Assembly: GCA_035911135.1 (NCBI GenBank)
Contig: JAMHWD010000018.1
Span: 62,001-126,000 of the forward strand
Source of the DNA: JAMHWD01 sp035911135
Lineage (GTDB): Bacteria; Pseudomonadota; Alphaproteobacteria; Micavibrionales; Micavibrionaceae
Length of the DNA stretch: 64,000 nt
Direction: 5' to 3'
Part shown: one piece after another, positions 44,520-53,315 of the stretch
How the letters are laid out: each line of letters starts with the position of its first letter
Numbering within the stretch: the stretch's first letter is position 1
Notes under the pieces: model-generated
What the model was told of the DNA's origin: nothing
Seen by the model: the letters and a program-made list of their open reading frames with translations, nothing else
Databases searched by the model: none
Program-made: the position numbers and the translations under genes

Positions 44520-45140
44520 TCAGGCCGCGATTTTCAGCGGGCCTTTTTCAAACAGCTCGGCCACATAATCCCAGTTGACGAGATTATCGACAAAAGCCTC
44601 CAGATATTTCTGGCGGGCATTGCGGTAATCAATGTAGTAGGAATGCTCCCACACATCACAACCCAGCAGCGGTGTTTTACCGGCAATCAGCGGGTTCTCG
44701 CCATTGGGCGTTTTCACAATCTCCAGCTTGCCGCTGGCATTATCCTGCGCCAGCCAGCACCAGCCCGAACCGAATTGCGTCATGCCCGCCTGCACGAATT
44801 TGCCGCGGAAATCATCAAACCCGCCCAGATCGCTTTCAATCTTTTTGGCCAGTGCGCCGGGCAATGATTTGCCGCCGCCCTTGGCTTTCATCCAGTTCCA
44901 GAAATGAATATGGTTGTAATGCTGGCCCAGCTGGTTAAAGAGGCCCGGATTATTCTTATGCGCCCAGACCATGGCTTCTTCGAGGCTGGCATTTTCCTTG
45001 CCTGTGCCCGCGATCAGCTCATTGCCTTTATCGACATAGGCCTTGTGATGCTTGTCATGGTGAAATTCCAGCGTCTCGGCGGACATATAAGGGGCGAGCG
45101 CGTCATACGCATAAGGAAGCGGGGGAAGTTCAAAAGCCAT
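44520..45140 (-). CDS. sodB: Superoxide dismutase, iron/manganese type
   Basis: 206 residues. It converts superoxide to hydrogen peroxide and oxygen. Metal ligands are H27, H77 (YNHIHFWN), D162 and H166 (CDVWEHSYYIDY). QFGSGW at 122-127 and the overall pattern favour the iron type, but metal preference is not certain from sequence. No signal peptide, so it is cytosolic. AAGGAGA precedes the ATG. It is convergent with the CHAP-type gene, 15 bp apart. Confidence 0.96.
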   Translation of the reverse strand: MAFELPPLPYAYDALAPYMSAETLEFHHDKHHKAYVDKGNELIAGTGKENASLEEAMVWAHKNNPGLFNQLGQHYNHIHFWNWMKAKGGGKSLPGALAKKIESDLGGFDDFRGKFVQAGMTQFGSGWCWLAQDNASGKLEIVKTPNGENPLIAGKTPLLGCDVWEHSYYIDYRNARQKYLEAFVDNLVNWDYVAELFEKGPLKIAA

Positions 45141-45221
45141 GATTTATATCTCCTTGCAGAATGTCTTTTTGTAATTTAGAGGTTAGGCTGCAATTATCAA
45201 GGATAAAGTACCCTGTAAATA

Positions 45222-46031
45222 ATGGCCGCTCACTCTCTTTCCTACTGCGCGCAACTGGTCAAGGATCACGATCCCGACAGGTTTTTGCTAACGATGCTCA
45301 TGCGGCCGGAGTTCCATGAGGATTTGCTGACCCTTTTTGCCTTTAATTATGAAATCGCCAAGACCCGCGAGGTCGTCAGTGAAACCATGCTGGGCCTCAT
45401 GAGGCTTCAGTGGTGGCGAGAGCAGATCAAGGCCCTTTATGATGGCACGCCCGCACCGGAACATGAAATTCTCGAACCCCTTGCCGCGCTGATCAAAAAA
45501 CGTAATCTGAGCAATTCCTATTTCGAGACCTTGATCTATGCCCGCGAATTTGATCTCGAAGGCGTGCTGCCTGCCAATATGGACGGGCTGATGAATTACT
45601 GCGATTTCACATCCTCGCCGCTGATGAGCCTTGTTCTGGAGGTCATGGGCGAGGATCCCGAAAGTGAATCCGTTCATCCGGCGGCACTGAATTACGCCGT
45701 CATGGGCATTTTACGGGCCGTCCCCTTTCACGCAAGGCAAAGGCGATGCTTCCTGCCCGAAGATGCCTTAAAATCAATCGGCCAGAATATCAATGGCGGT
45801 CTTTATGAGATGAAGCCTGCCGAGCGCTTGCCCGAAGTCATTGCCGAGATTGCGGGAGTATTCACTATCCGCCTCAAACCGCGCAATACCTATCTGAAGG
45901 CCGCGCATTTACTGGCCCGCCAGTATCACGGCCAGCTTAAAGGGCAGAAATTCAATGTTTTTTCGCCCAAACTACTGCTGCCACCGCCTTTTAAGGCATT
46001 GCGGCTCTGGCTGGGCTTAAAATTTTCATAA
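45222..46031 (+). CDS. Squalene/phytoene synthase-like protein (NDUFAF6-like)
   Basis: 269 residues of the all-helical squalene/phytoene synthase fold: DPDRFLLTMLMRPEFHEDL, TLFAFNYEIAKTREVVSE, LMRLQWWREQI and FTSSPLMSLVL. The classical DxxxD metal-binding motifs are not intact (DFTSS takes the place of the first). This suggests the complex I assembly-factor branch rather than a terpenoid synthase. No carotenoid or hopanoid genes are nearby. The proximity to the Mth938 gene supports this reading. Confidence 0.8.
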   Translation: MAAHSLSYCAQLVKDHDPDRFLLTMLMRPEFHEDLLTLFAFNYEIAKTREVVSETMLGLMRLQWWREQIKALYDGTPAPEHEILEPLAALIKKRNLSNSYFETLIYAREFDLEGVLPANMDGLMNYCDFTSSPLMSLVLEVMGEDPESESVHPAALNYAVMGILRAVPFHARQRRCFLPEDALKSIGQNINGGLYEMKPAERLPEVIAEIAGVFTIRLKPRNTYLKAAHLLARQYHGQLKGQKFNVFSPKLLLPPPFKALRLWLGLKFS

Positions 46032-46128
46032 ATATCGGCGTTTTAGCTGATAATTACCCAATTTTTGTTTATAATGGAATTGGGGTAGTAATTTATTCAA
46101 GGCAAAACATAGGGTTAGGGAAATAACT

Positions 46129-46386
46129 ATGGTTGATGTCACCAAAATACCGGGCATAAATCCGGCTGGCGCGGCTGGAAGATCGCAAAATGCACCTGTG
46201 CGCGAGAACAGGTCCGAGGACATTGAAAATACGGAACGCGCACAACCTGAAGATGAAGTCAGCTTCTCGCCCGAAGCCCAGTCCTTGCAGGAGGCCGAGA
46301 ATAACGCCCGCGAAATTCGTGAGTTTCTGCAGCGTTCGGAAGACTCGCTCTCCCCCGCCGGCAGCCTCATTGATTTTGAAGCCTAA
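46129..46386 (+). CDS. Small acidic protein, possibly FlgM-like
   Basis: 85 residues, mostly disordered, with a helix at about 48-68 (SPEAQSLQEAENNAREIREF). The EVSFSPEAQSLQ segment recalls the D-x-V-x-hydrophobic-SxxAxxL pattern near the middle of the anti-sigma factor FlgM, but the FlgM C-terminal half is not recognisable. AGGGAAATAACT precedes the ATG. Unknown with a weak hint only. It lies between the phytoene synthase-like gene and mgtE. Confidence 0.5.
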   Translation: MVDVTKIPGINPAGAAGRSQNAPVRENRSEDIENTERAQPEDEVSFSPEAQSLQEAENNAREIREFLQRSEDSLSPAGSLIDFEA

Positions 46387-46448
46387 GGCACTTTTTTCTC
46401 AATACTTCGTTTGCAAGAAAACCCCTCTCCCTGTAAAAGCATGGAGCA

Positions 46449-47849
46449 ATGATTGATGATCTCAAAAACATAGCGCCCCCCGCAGAGGTGCAGGATCAGG
46501 ACGATCTTTTTTACCTCACGGAAGATGAAATCCGCGAGGCTGCCGCCGCTTTGCGCGCGCAGGATGTCGATACGGTTCACTCGCTGATTGATGAGCTCAG
46601 CCCCGCCGATATTGCCGATCTGATCGGCAAGGTCGGTGATGAGGAGCGCCGCGAGCTTTTGCGTATGTATGCGCCCGTTCTGGACCCGGAAATGTTTGCC
46701 GAAATGGACCCGGAGCTGCGAACAAAGACGCTCTCGGACATGGATGCGGATGAGGTTGCCCGGATTATCTCGGCGCTGGATTCAGATGATGCGCTGGATC
46801 TGATTATCTATCTGGATAAGGATTTCCAGCGCGAGATCATCCGCAAGCTCTCCACCAAAACCCGCCTTGCCCTCGAAGAAGGCTTGAGCTTCCCGGAAGA
46901 CAGCGCGGGCCGTCTAATGCAGCGCGAAGTCGTGGCCGTGCCCGAATTCTGGACCGTGGGCAAAACCCAGGATTACCTCAAGGCCGCGACAGATTCCCTG
47001 CCCGATGATTTCAACGATATCATCGTTGTTGATCCGTCATACCATGTTACGGGGCAGGTTCCGCTGCATCTTCTGCTCCGCGCGCCGCGCACGGAAAAGC
47101 TGGAGACGATCAAGAACGAGGACGCCCACCCCATCCCCGCAGATATGGACCAGGAAAAAGTCGCCGACGTTTTCCGCCGTGACAACATCCTTTCCGCGCC
47201 TGTGGTGGATGATAACGGGCGATTGCTGGGCGTTATCACGATTGACGATATTGTCGATGTTATCGACGAAGAGGCACAGGAAGACTTTCTGAAAATGGCC
47301 GGGGTCGATCAGGGCGATATGTACCGCGCCGTTATCTCCACCACGGGGATGCGTTTTCGCTGGCTGTTTATCAATCTGCTGACCGCTATTTTAGCCTCGG
47401 CAGTGATTTCATTTTTCGATGCCACGATCGAGGAAATCGTTGCATTGGCCGTTCTGATGCCGATTGTCGCCTCGATGGGCGGCAATGCGGGTACACAATC
47501 CCTGACCATTGCTGTGCGCGCGCTGGCCATGCGAAAACTCAGCGGCACGAATGCATGGAGATTAATCGGCAAGGAAACCATTGTCGGCCTGCTGAACGGT
47601 ATTCTCTTTGCCGTGATTGCCGGAATCATGACGGCGTTTTGCTTCACCAGCCCCGTTCTGGGATTTGTCATTGCTGCGGCCATGGTTATCAATCTGATCG
47701 TTGCCGGATTATTCGGCGCCGGCATTCCCATTATCCTCAACCGTATGGGCGCTGACCCTGCCGTGGCCTCAGCCGTGTTCCTGACCACAATCACCGACAT
47801 TGTCGGCTTTCTGGCCTTTTTAGGTCTCGCAAGCTTGTTATTGACCTGA
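46449..47849 (+). CDS. mgtE: Magnesium transporter MgtE
   Basis: 466 residues. Cytosolic N domain (about 20-140, with SLIDELSPADIADLIG), two CBS domains (about 150-275, ending GVITIDDIVDVIDEE), then five membrane helices with the pore signature LMPIVASMGGNAGTQS. It imports Mg2+ and is gated by cytosolic Mg2+ through the CBS domains. Length and layout are standard. The ATG at 46449 is preceded by ATGGAGCA. No M-box or other riboswitch is seen in the 62 bp upstream. Confidence 0.96.
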   Translation: MIDDLKNIAPPAEVQDQDDLFYLTEDEIREAAAALRAQDVDTVHSLIDELSPADIADLIGKVGDEERRELLRMYAPVLDPEMFAEMDPELRTKTLSDMDADEVARIISALDSDDALDLIIYLDKDFQREIIRKLSTKTRLALEEGLSFPEDSAGRLMQREVVAVPEFWTVGKTQDYLKAATDSLPDDFNDIIVVDPSYHVTGQVPLHLLLRAPRTEKLETIKNEDAHPIPADMDQEKVADVFRRDNILSAPVVDDNGRLLGVITIDDIVDVIDEEAQEDFLKMAGVDQGDMYRAVISTTGMRFRWLFINLLTAILASAVISFFDATIEEIVALAVLMPIVASMGGNAGTQSLTIAVRALAMRKLSGTNAWRLIGKETIVGLLNGILFAVIAGIMTAFCFTSPVLGFVIAAAMVINLIVAGLFGAGIPIILNRMGADPAVASAVFLTTITDIVGFLAFLGLASLLLT

Positions 47850-47916
47850 AACCCTGCTATTCCTGATGTCATAAAAATAATGACATAAAAAATAATATTT
47901 CAGGGAGAGATACATC

Positions 47917-48495
47917 ATGACCAATCGCCGTTCACTGGCCGCTCTGGCCGCTGTTGCGTTTTTGACATCCGGCTGCTTCGAAGAAGAAACAAAACCCGGT
48001 AACGATAATGCCGCCGCCCCGGCAACAACCCCGGCCCAGACATCCTCATCAAAACCTCTGGTGACCCCGGTTCCTGATGCGTTTGTGCTGGACCTCAAAG
48101 GCATTGAACTGAACCGTGATGGCAAGAATTTTACAGTCGATGCCACCGCCTATTGCGCCACAATTGATGATAAATACAATCCATCCCGCAGCGATCAGGT
48201 CGCGGCCTATACCGAGGCATGCCGCAAGATTACACAAAGATCCCTGCAATTGCGCGCCTGTTCGCGCGAATGGTTTATCGCCTCAATCCCTACCGACAAC
48301 CCGGCCATCCGGGCAGCCGGTAAAAAGATGGATGCCGCCGATGTTCCGGCAAGCTGGCTCTTCCCTATCGATGAGCTGCGCCGCGCGGCCCAGAACCATG
48401 ACACCCTGACCGTTCATGCCATCAGCGATCTGGAAGCCGCCGGCAATATCACCGACCGGCCGCTGGCTTGCCCGGCTGAACCGGATAGTCCATAA
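47917..48495 (+). CDS. Lipoprotein of unknown function
   Basis: 192 residues with a lipoprotein signal peptide: MTNRRSLAALAAVAFLTSGC, lipobox LTSGC, acylated cysteine at residue 20. The position +2 residue is Phe, which would normally allow transfer to the outer membrane. A Thr/Pro/Ala-rich linker leads into a domain with several cysteines (YCATIDD, TEACRK, RACSRE, ACPAE) that may form disulfides. I do not recognise the family. CAGGGAGAG precedes the ATG. Convergent with the hybrid kinase gene, 5 bp apart. Confidence 0.78.
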   Translation: MTNRRSLAALAAVAFLTSGCFEEETKPGNDNAAAPATTPAQTSSSKPLVTPVPDAFVLDLKGIELNRDGKNFTVDATAYCATIDDKYNPSRSDQVAAYTEACRKITQRSLQLRACSREWFIASIPTDNPAIRAAGKKMDAADVPASWLFPIDELRRAAQNHDTLTVHAISDLEAAGNITDRPLACPAEPDSP

Positions 48496-48500
48496 GCTTA

Positions 48501-50369
48501 TCACGCCGCCGCGCTGTGCCGGCTTTCCAGCAGAACGGCGGCAATCTTCTCCTCCAGCACCTTACGCAAGACCGGCTTGCGGATTACCGCCTTGATGGCC
48601 GGATGCGCGTTCATCATGTCCTGCAGGCTTTCCTGTGCATAGCCTGAAAGCAAAATAAAAGGCATATCGGCATCCAAAAGATGCGCCTGACATATCATCT
48701 CCAGCCCTGTCATCTTGGGCATATTGTGATCGGTCAGGACCAGGTCAAAATCACGTCCGCGCTCTTGTAACAGCATCAAGGCATCGAGCCCCGTGCCACA
48801 AATCTCCACGCTGTATCCGCTACGCACCAGCATGCTTTTGGTAATTTCGCGTACCTCATCCTGATCCTCGACCAGCAAAATCCGCCCGCCATGAGAGACA
48901 ACCGGCCCGTCTTGCTGCAATACATGCTCTGCCGGCCTGGCCTTGCTGGCCGGGAAAAATATCTGAAAGCTTGTGCCGCCGCCCAGAATACTCTCGACAA
49001 TCAAAGCCCCGTGATGCGAGCTGACCACGCCATGCACCGTCGCCAGCCCTAACCCCGTTCCCTTATCGACAGGCTTGGTGGTAAAGAATGGTTCGAACAT
49101 CTGCTCCATGATCGCCTTGCTGATGCCTGATCCCGTATCCGAGACACACAGGCAGAAATAATCATGATCCTTTGCAATTTCACCCAGATATAAAGCTGTA
49201 TGAAGGGGCGTAATTTCTTTGATCTTGATGGGCGGGGTTTGCGATCCATCAGGCAAATCCTTACGCAGCGCAAGATCCTCAAAATCATCCTGCCCCGGCA
49301 GGACATGCTTTAATGTCACAAGCAATGCCCCATGATCATCGCTCATCGCGTCCTTGGCATTGACGCATAAATTCATGACAACTTGTGCGATCTGGGTTGG
49401 ATTGCCATCGACACAGGCATATCCTTCGGCAATATCCGTCGTGATTTCAATCGTGCGGGGAAGGCTGGCATTGACCATCGAGAGACATTCCAGCACAGGC
49501 TCGCGCAGATCCATGGCTTCCCTTGTGCCCTGCTTCTGACGGGAGAATGCCAGCATCTGATCCACCAGCGTTTTGGCTTGCTGCCCGGCCTTGAGGATAT
49601 TATCGGCGTATTTATGACCAGAGCCTTCCTTGGAAAGATCCTCTTTCAAAAATTCGGCATAGCCCGACATAGCGGCCAGAATATTATTAAAGTCATGCGC
49701 GATACCGCCGGCCAGCCTTCCAATCGCCTCCATTTTCTGCGCCTGAAAAAATTGCTGCTCCAGCTGCTGCTTCTCCGCATCCATTTTTTTCTGATGCGAA
49801 ATATCTCGCGCCGTGCCGATCATGCTGCCATCGGGCAGGAGCGTGAGGGAGAGCTCGGCATGTATCAAGCCGCCGCCTTTGCGAACCACTGCCGATGTAC
49901 CGCGCCAATATCCATGCTCGCGCAAAAGCGGCAGAACATATTCCTCAATCTCGATCCGGCCGTTTTCAGTATAAAGCTGGGTCCAGGGCGCACCGAGATA
50001 ACGCGCAATTTCCTCCTGCCCCAGCCCATGAAGCCTTTGCAGGGCGGAATTGATATAGACCAGATTGCCTTGCGGATCGGCGATCCCGATCCCGTCCCCT
50101 GCGGCCTCAATCGCGGCCATCCTGTTCTTCAGCGTAGCCAGCGCTTTGTCTTTTTCGGCATTGATACGCTTGATATTTTCCATCTGCGTGACATAGATAA
50201 TGAGTATGCCCATCAGGAACATACCCTCGATCATCACCAGCCACGCAAAAATAGCCTCGCCTTTTTCTTCTGAAAATTCATCCAGAACAAGATGCGTAAT
50301 CGCCAGCACCAGCAACACACAGCTCACGAGAAACCAGATCCGGCTGAGGCTGTCTTTTATAAAATTCAT
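48501..50369 (-). CDS. Hybrid sensor histidine kinase with PAS and receiver domains
   Basis: 622 residues. Two membrane helices (about 10-28 and 41-60) are followed by a PAS domain (about 85-195), HisKA with the phosphorylatable His in GGIAHDFNNILAA, an HATPase domain (DTGSGI, GTGLGLATVHG) and a C-terminal receiver with its Asp in LVLTDHNMPKMTG. The layout resembles CckA but is shorter, and cckA itself is found at 57.3 kb. It follows a LuxR-type response regulator gene by 35 bp, so the pair is one two-component operon. The signal is unknown. Confidence 0.92.
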   Translation of the reverse strand: MNFIKDSLSRIWFLVSCVLLVLAITHLVLDEFSEEKGEAIFAWLVMIEGMFLMGILIIYVTQMENIKRINAEKDKALATLKNRMAAIEAAGDGIGIADPQGNLVYINSALQRLHGLGQEEIARYLGAPWTQLYTENGRIEIEEYVLPLLREHGYWRGTSAVVRKGGGLIHAELSLTLLPDGSMIGTARDISHQKKMDAEKQQLEQQFFQAQKMEAIGRLAGGIAHDFNNILAAMSGYAEFLKEDLSKEGSGHKYADNILKAGQQAKTLVDQMLAFSRQKQGTREAMDLREPVLECLSMVNASLPRTIEITTDIAEGYACVDGNPTQIAQVVMNLCVNAKDAMSDDHGALLVTLKHVLPGQDDFEDLALRKDLPDGSQTPPIKIKEITPLHTALYLGEIAKDHDYFCLCVSDTGSGISKAIMEQMFEPFFTTKPVDKGTGLGLATVHGVVSSHHGALIVESILGGGTSFQIFFPASKARPAEHVLQQDGPVVSHGGRILLVEDQDEVREITKSMLVRSGYSVEICGTGLDALMLLQERGRDFDLVLTDHNMPKMTGLEMICQAHLLDADMPFILLSGYAQESLQDMMNAHPAIKAVIRKPVLRKVLEEKIAAVLLESRHSAAA

Positions 50370-50404
50370 GTGATTATTGCCTGCGCGAATTTAAAGACCA
50401 AAAT

Positions 50405-51094
50405 CTAGCGATATCCCAACTCAAGCGCCTTGAGCGCTGCTTGCGTGCGGTTCTGAACGCCCAGCTTGCGGCATATGCCGCGCACATGAAGCTTGACCGT
50501 GACAACCTGCAGCGAGAGATCGCGTGCGATTTCCTTATTCGATGCGCCTTTGACGAGAAAGCCCAGAACATCCTTTTCCCGGGGCGTCAGCCCAGCTTCG
50601 TTACTGCCCGGAATAGTGAAATTTTCAATCAGTTCATCCTCGCCGTCAAAACGGTCTGGCCGCGCATAGGTTTGCGGGTGGTGCGAGGGCATGATATCGG
50701 CCCCCTTGTGATCCAGCGGCATATAGCGCTGGCCCGACAAGACGACCTGAATGGCCTGCACCATGGCCTTGCCGGACATGGTTTTGGGGAAATACGCCTC
50801 AACGCCCATCTCCATGGCTTTGCGGACATCCTCATCATCCGCCAGACCGGAAATAAGGGCGACATTCTGATCGGGAAAGCCTTCCAAAATCCATTCCAAC
50901 CCGTCCATGCCCTTCATACCCGGCATGTGCAGATCCAGCATGATAAGATCGAAATCCTCATCCTTTTCCATGATATCGAAAGCTTCAAAGAAATCCCGCG
51001 CCAGAACAACATCGGCCGCAGGAATGGCGCGCTGGACATATTCCATCAAAGCATCGCGGAAAAGCGTATGGTCATCGGCCAGTAAAAGTCTCAT
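50405..51094 (-). CDS. LuxR/NarL-family response regulator
   Basis: 229 residues. The receiver domain starts RLLLADDHTLFRD and has its phosphoacceptor in LIMLDLHMPGMKG; a linker leads to the LuxR-type helix-turn-helix (LTPREKDVLGFLVKGASNKEIARDL core, conserved ELGYR end). It activates transcription when phosphorylated. The start at 51094 has GAGGAAG upstream; the frame runs six codons further. The downstream hybrid kinase probably phosphorylates it. The upstream 180 bp towards slt are AT-rich and hold the probable promoter. Confidence 0.92.
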   Translation of the reverse strand: MRLLLADDHTLFRDALMEYVQRAIPAADVVLARDFFEAFDIMEKDEDFDLIMLDLHMPGMKGMDGLEWILEGFPDQNVALISGLADDEDVRKAMEMGVEAYFPKTMSGKAMVQAIQVVLSGQRYMPLDHKGADIMPSHHPQTYARPDRFDGEDELIENFTIPGSNEAGLTPREKDVLGFLVKGASNKEIARDLSLQVVTVKLHVRGICRKLGVQNRTQAALKALELGYR

Positions 51095-51254
51095 AACTTC
51101 CTCTACAGGCATGAACTATAATGTTTCATAGCTACAACCTTAGCATGAAACAATTAAAATTAAATATAACATTACAATATCAGTATAATATTCGCGCGTT
51201 ACAGCAGTGTTACCACTGTATGCAGTTTATAAAAAAACTTCCAGAACTTTGCCT

Positions 51255-53276
51255 TTATTGCATTTTTCTTAAATTATTAGGCATCGCTAAACTAATCGTC
51301 GTCGGGGGATTATTCTGCATGTTCTTCAAACGCAGGCGATACACATACGTGCCTTCAACAACGCGCTGGACGTAATTGCGCGTTTCATAAATCGGGATCA
51401 GCTCGATCCAGTCAATGATATCAACCTGCCCTTCGCGCGGATCGCCAAATTCCACCAGCCATCTATCCACACGCCCCGGCCCCGCGTTATACGCGGCAAT
51501 GGCCAGCGGATACGCGCCCTGATATTTGTCCAGCAAACGTTTCAAAAACGCGCTGCCCAGACGGATATTATGTTCGGGCCTTGAAGTCAGCCATGCGGTG
51601 GAATGATTAACGCCGATTTTTCGGGCGGTTTCCTGCGCGGTTGTCGGCAAAAGCTGCATGAGACCCAGCGCGCCGGCCGGGCTTCGCGCGTCCGGATCAA
51701 ACATGCTTTCCTGACGGATCAGCGCATGGATCAAGGCCTTCTCCAGCCCCGCGCCATGGATAGTCCCTTGGATCAGCGGATAGGCCTGCGCGGTGAGGAA
51801 CATGCCCTTGGTCGAGGCCTTTTTCGCAATGCTGATCGCATCGTAATAACGCTCCATATCCGAAGCCAGCTCCGCGCCATATAAATAGGCCTTGGGCGTT
51901 TCTTCAGATTCCACAAAGGCCTTGATAAAGGCGCTGGTCTCAGCTTTCATGCCGGCGGCATTAAACAAACGCGCCGCGCGTATCAGTTCATTGGCGCGAA
52001 ATTTTGCAAAATCCTCATCCGTGAGTTTTGGCGGGGCGGCGCTTAAAGACTCGCCGCTCATCGAAAGCTCGGCCGCTGCCAACTGGCCATAATAGGAAGA
52101 CTGGAAACGCGCCGCCTCACGGAACCATCGGGCGGCCGCATTCTGATCGCCAATAACCTGCGCGGCGCGCGCCGCCCAATAAGCGGCCCGCGAAATGCTG
52201 ATCGGCGTTTTGACATTCATATGCATGTTCTGAAACCGCGTGAAGGCCGCGCGCGGGTCTTTCATGAACCGCAAGCCCAGCCACCCGGCCAGCCATTCCG
52301 CATCGGCATATTCCGATCCGCCCGCGCTCAGACCATGAGACGATGCCAGCGAATAAGCGGTCTTGTAGTTCTTTTCCTCCAGCATCCGGCGGATCAGGAT
52401 ATTACGTTCCTTCCACCAGCCATCGGGATTTTGGATATGGCCGCTATCGGGCTGGCGGCTTAATATCTCGATGGCCGCCGTGTTCATATCGTTCTTGCGC
52501 CGCCAGCGCAGGCGTTCAAACAGCAATCCCGGATCATTCTGCAATTTTGCCGGAACCTGACGGATCAGCCCCTCGACATTGCCGGCATCCTGCGCCAGAC
52601 CAATTCGCGCCTGCGCCAGTTGCGGATAACCTTGCTGAAGAACTTCGGCAATACCAAGGGCGCTGTCGTAATTCCCCTCCAGCAGCAGCATATCAAGGCG
52701 TTTGTGATGGGCTGCGGTATTGATATAACGGTTATATTTGCGGAACAGATCACGCTGATATTCCCACGCCAGCGGCGTTGTGGCCCACCATTCCGCCAAA
52801 AATTCCCGCGCCTTGGGGATCTGGCCGCTGGTGATCAGGGCATTGAGATATAAATCAACGCCGCGCGCCGTTTTGGGTTTGTAATCATTGAACCAGGCAA
52901 TCACGCTGGAAGCGGCCATATCGGCGGGCATGGTTTTTTCAACCTTCTCCTCCAGCTTGCCGATACGCGGCCAGTCAGGATTGCCCCGCACGAACTGCGT
53001 GAGCTGGGTGAAATTGCCGCCCTCATCGCCATGGCTGAACATCATCCAGAAAAATATCTTGGCTGTGAGCGGATCTTTCGCGCTGGCGGCATAACTTCTG
53101 GCATCCGACCATGCACCGCGATCTAATGCTTTGAGCGCCTGAATGGCCTTGGTTTCCAGCGCGGGGGGGGAATTGGCGCTTAGATGCGATGCCGGAAAGG
53201 CGCAAAACGCCAGAAAAACGGCGCTCCCCGCCAAGAAAAGCCTTGCCTTGCCCTTGTCTTGCGGCCCATATATCAT
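51255..53276 (-). CDS. Soluble lytic transglycosylase (Slt-type)
   Basis: 673 residues. A signal peptide (KGKARLFLAGSAVFLAFCAF, cleavage near SANS) leads into a long helical repeat ring, then a C-terminal SLT lysozyme-like domain with catalytic Glu in LIRQESMFDP, followed by SPAGALGLMQLLP and AAYNAGPGRVDRWL. It cleaves peptidoglycan to anhydromuropeptides. The start at 53276 avoids overlap with divergent dapA, 39 bp away; a frame to 53480 would lie inside dapA. A C8 tract (G8 on the plus strand, 53163-53170) falls just after the signal peptide. Confidence 0.9.
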   Translation of the reverse strand: MIYGPQDKGKARLFLAGSAVFLAFCAFPASHLSANSPPALETKAIQALKALDRGAWSDARSYAASAKDPLTAKIFFWMMFSHGDEGGNFTQLTQFVRGNPDWPRIGKLEEKVEKTMPADMAASSVIAWFNDYKPKTARGVDLYLNALITSGQIPKAREFLAEWWATTPLAWEYQRDLFRKYNRYINTAAHHKRLDMLLLEGNYDSALGIAEVLQQGYPQLAQARIGLAQDAGNVEGLIRQVPAKLQNDPGLLFERLRWRRKNDMNTAAIEILSRQPDSGHIQNPDGWWKERNILIRRMLEEKNYKTAYSLASSHGLSAGGSEYADAEWLAGWLGLRFMKDPRAAFTRFQNMHMNVKTPISISRAAYWAARAAQVIGDQNAAARWFREAARFQSSYYGQLAAAELSMSGESLSAAPPKLTDEDFAKFRANELIRAARLFNAAGMKAETSAFIKAFVESEETPKAYLYGAELASDMERYYDAISIAKKASTKGMFLTAQAYPLIQGTIHGAGLEKALIHALIRQESMFDPDARSPAGALGLMQLLPTTAQETARKIGVNHSTAWLTSRPEHNIRLGSAFLKRLLDKYQGAYPLAIAAYNAGPGRVDRWLVEFGDPREGQVDIIDWIELIPIYETRNYVQRVVEGTYVYRLRLKNMQNNPPTTISLAMPNNLRKMQ

Positions 53277-53315
53277 ATCTCGTAACAACCTGAATTTTGA
53301 AAAACCGGAATTATC

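Noticed and set aside
46387..46448. M-box riboswitch upstream of mgtE
   Set aside because: The interval is only 62 bp, too short for the M-box, and shows no matching structure.
47866..47886. ATGTCAT/ATGACAT inverted repeat after mgtE
   Set aside because: Only a 7-bp AT-rich stem with no T-run; too weak to call a terminator or operator.
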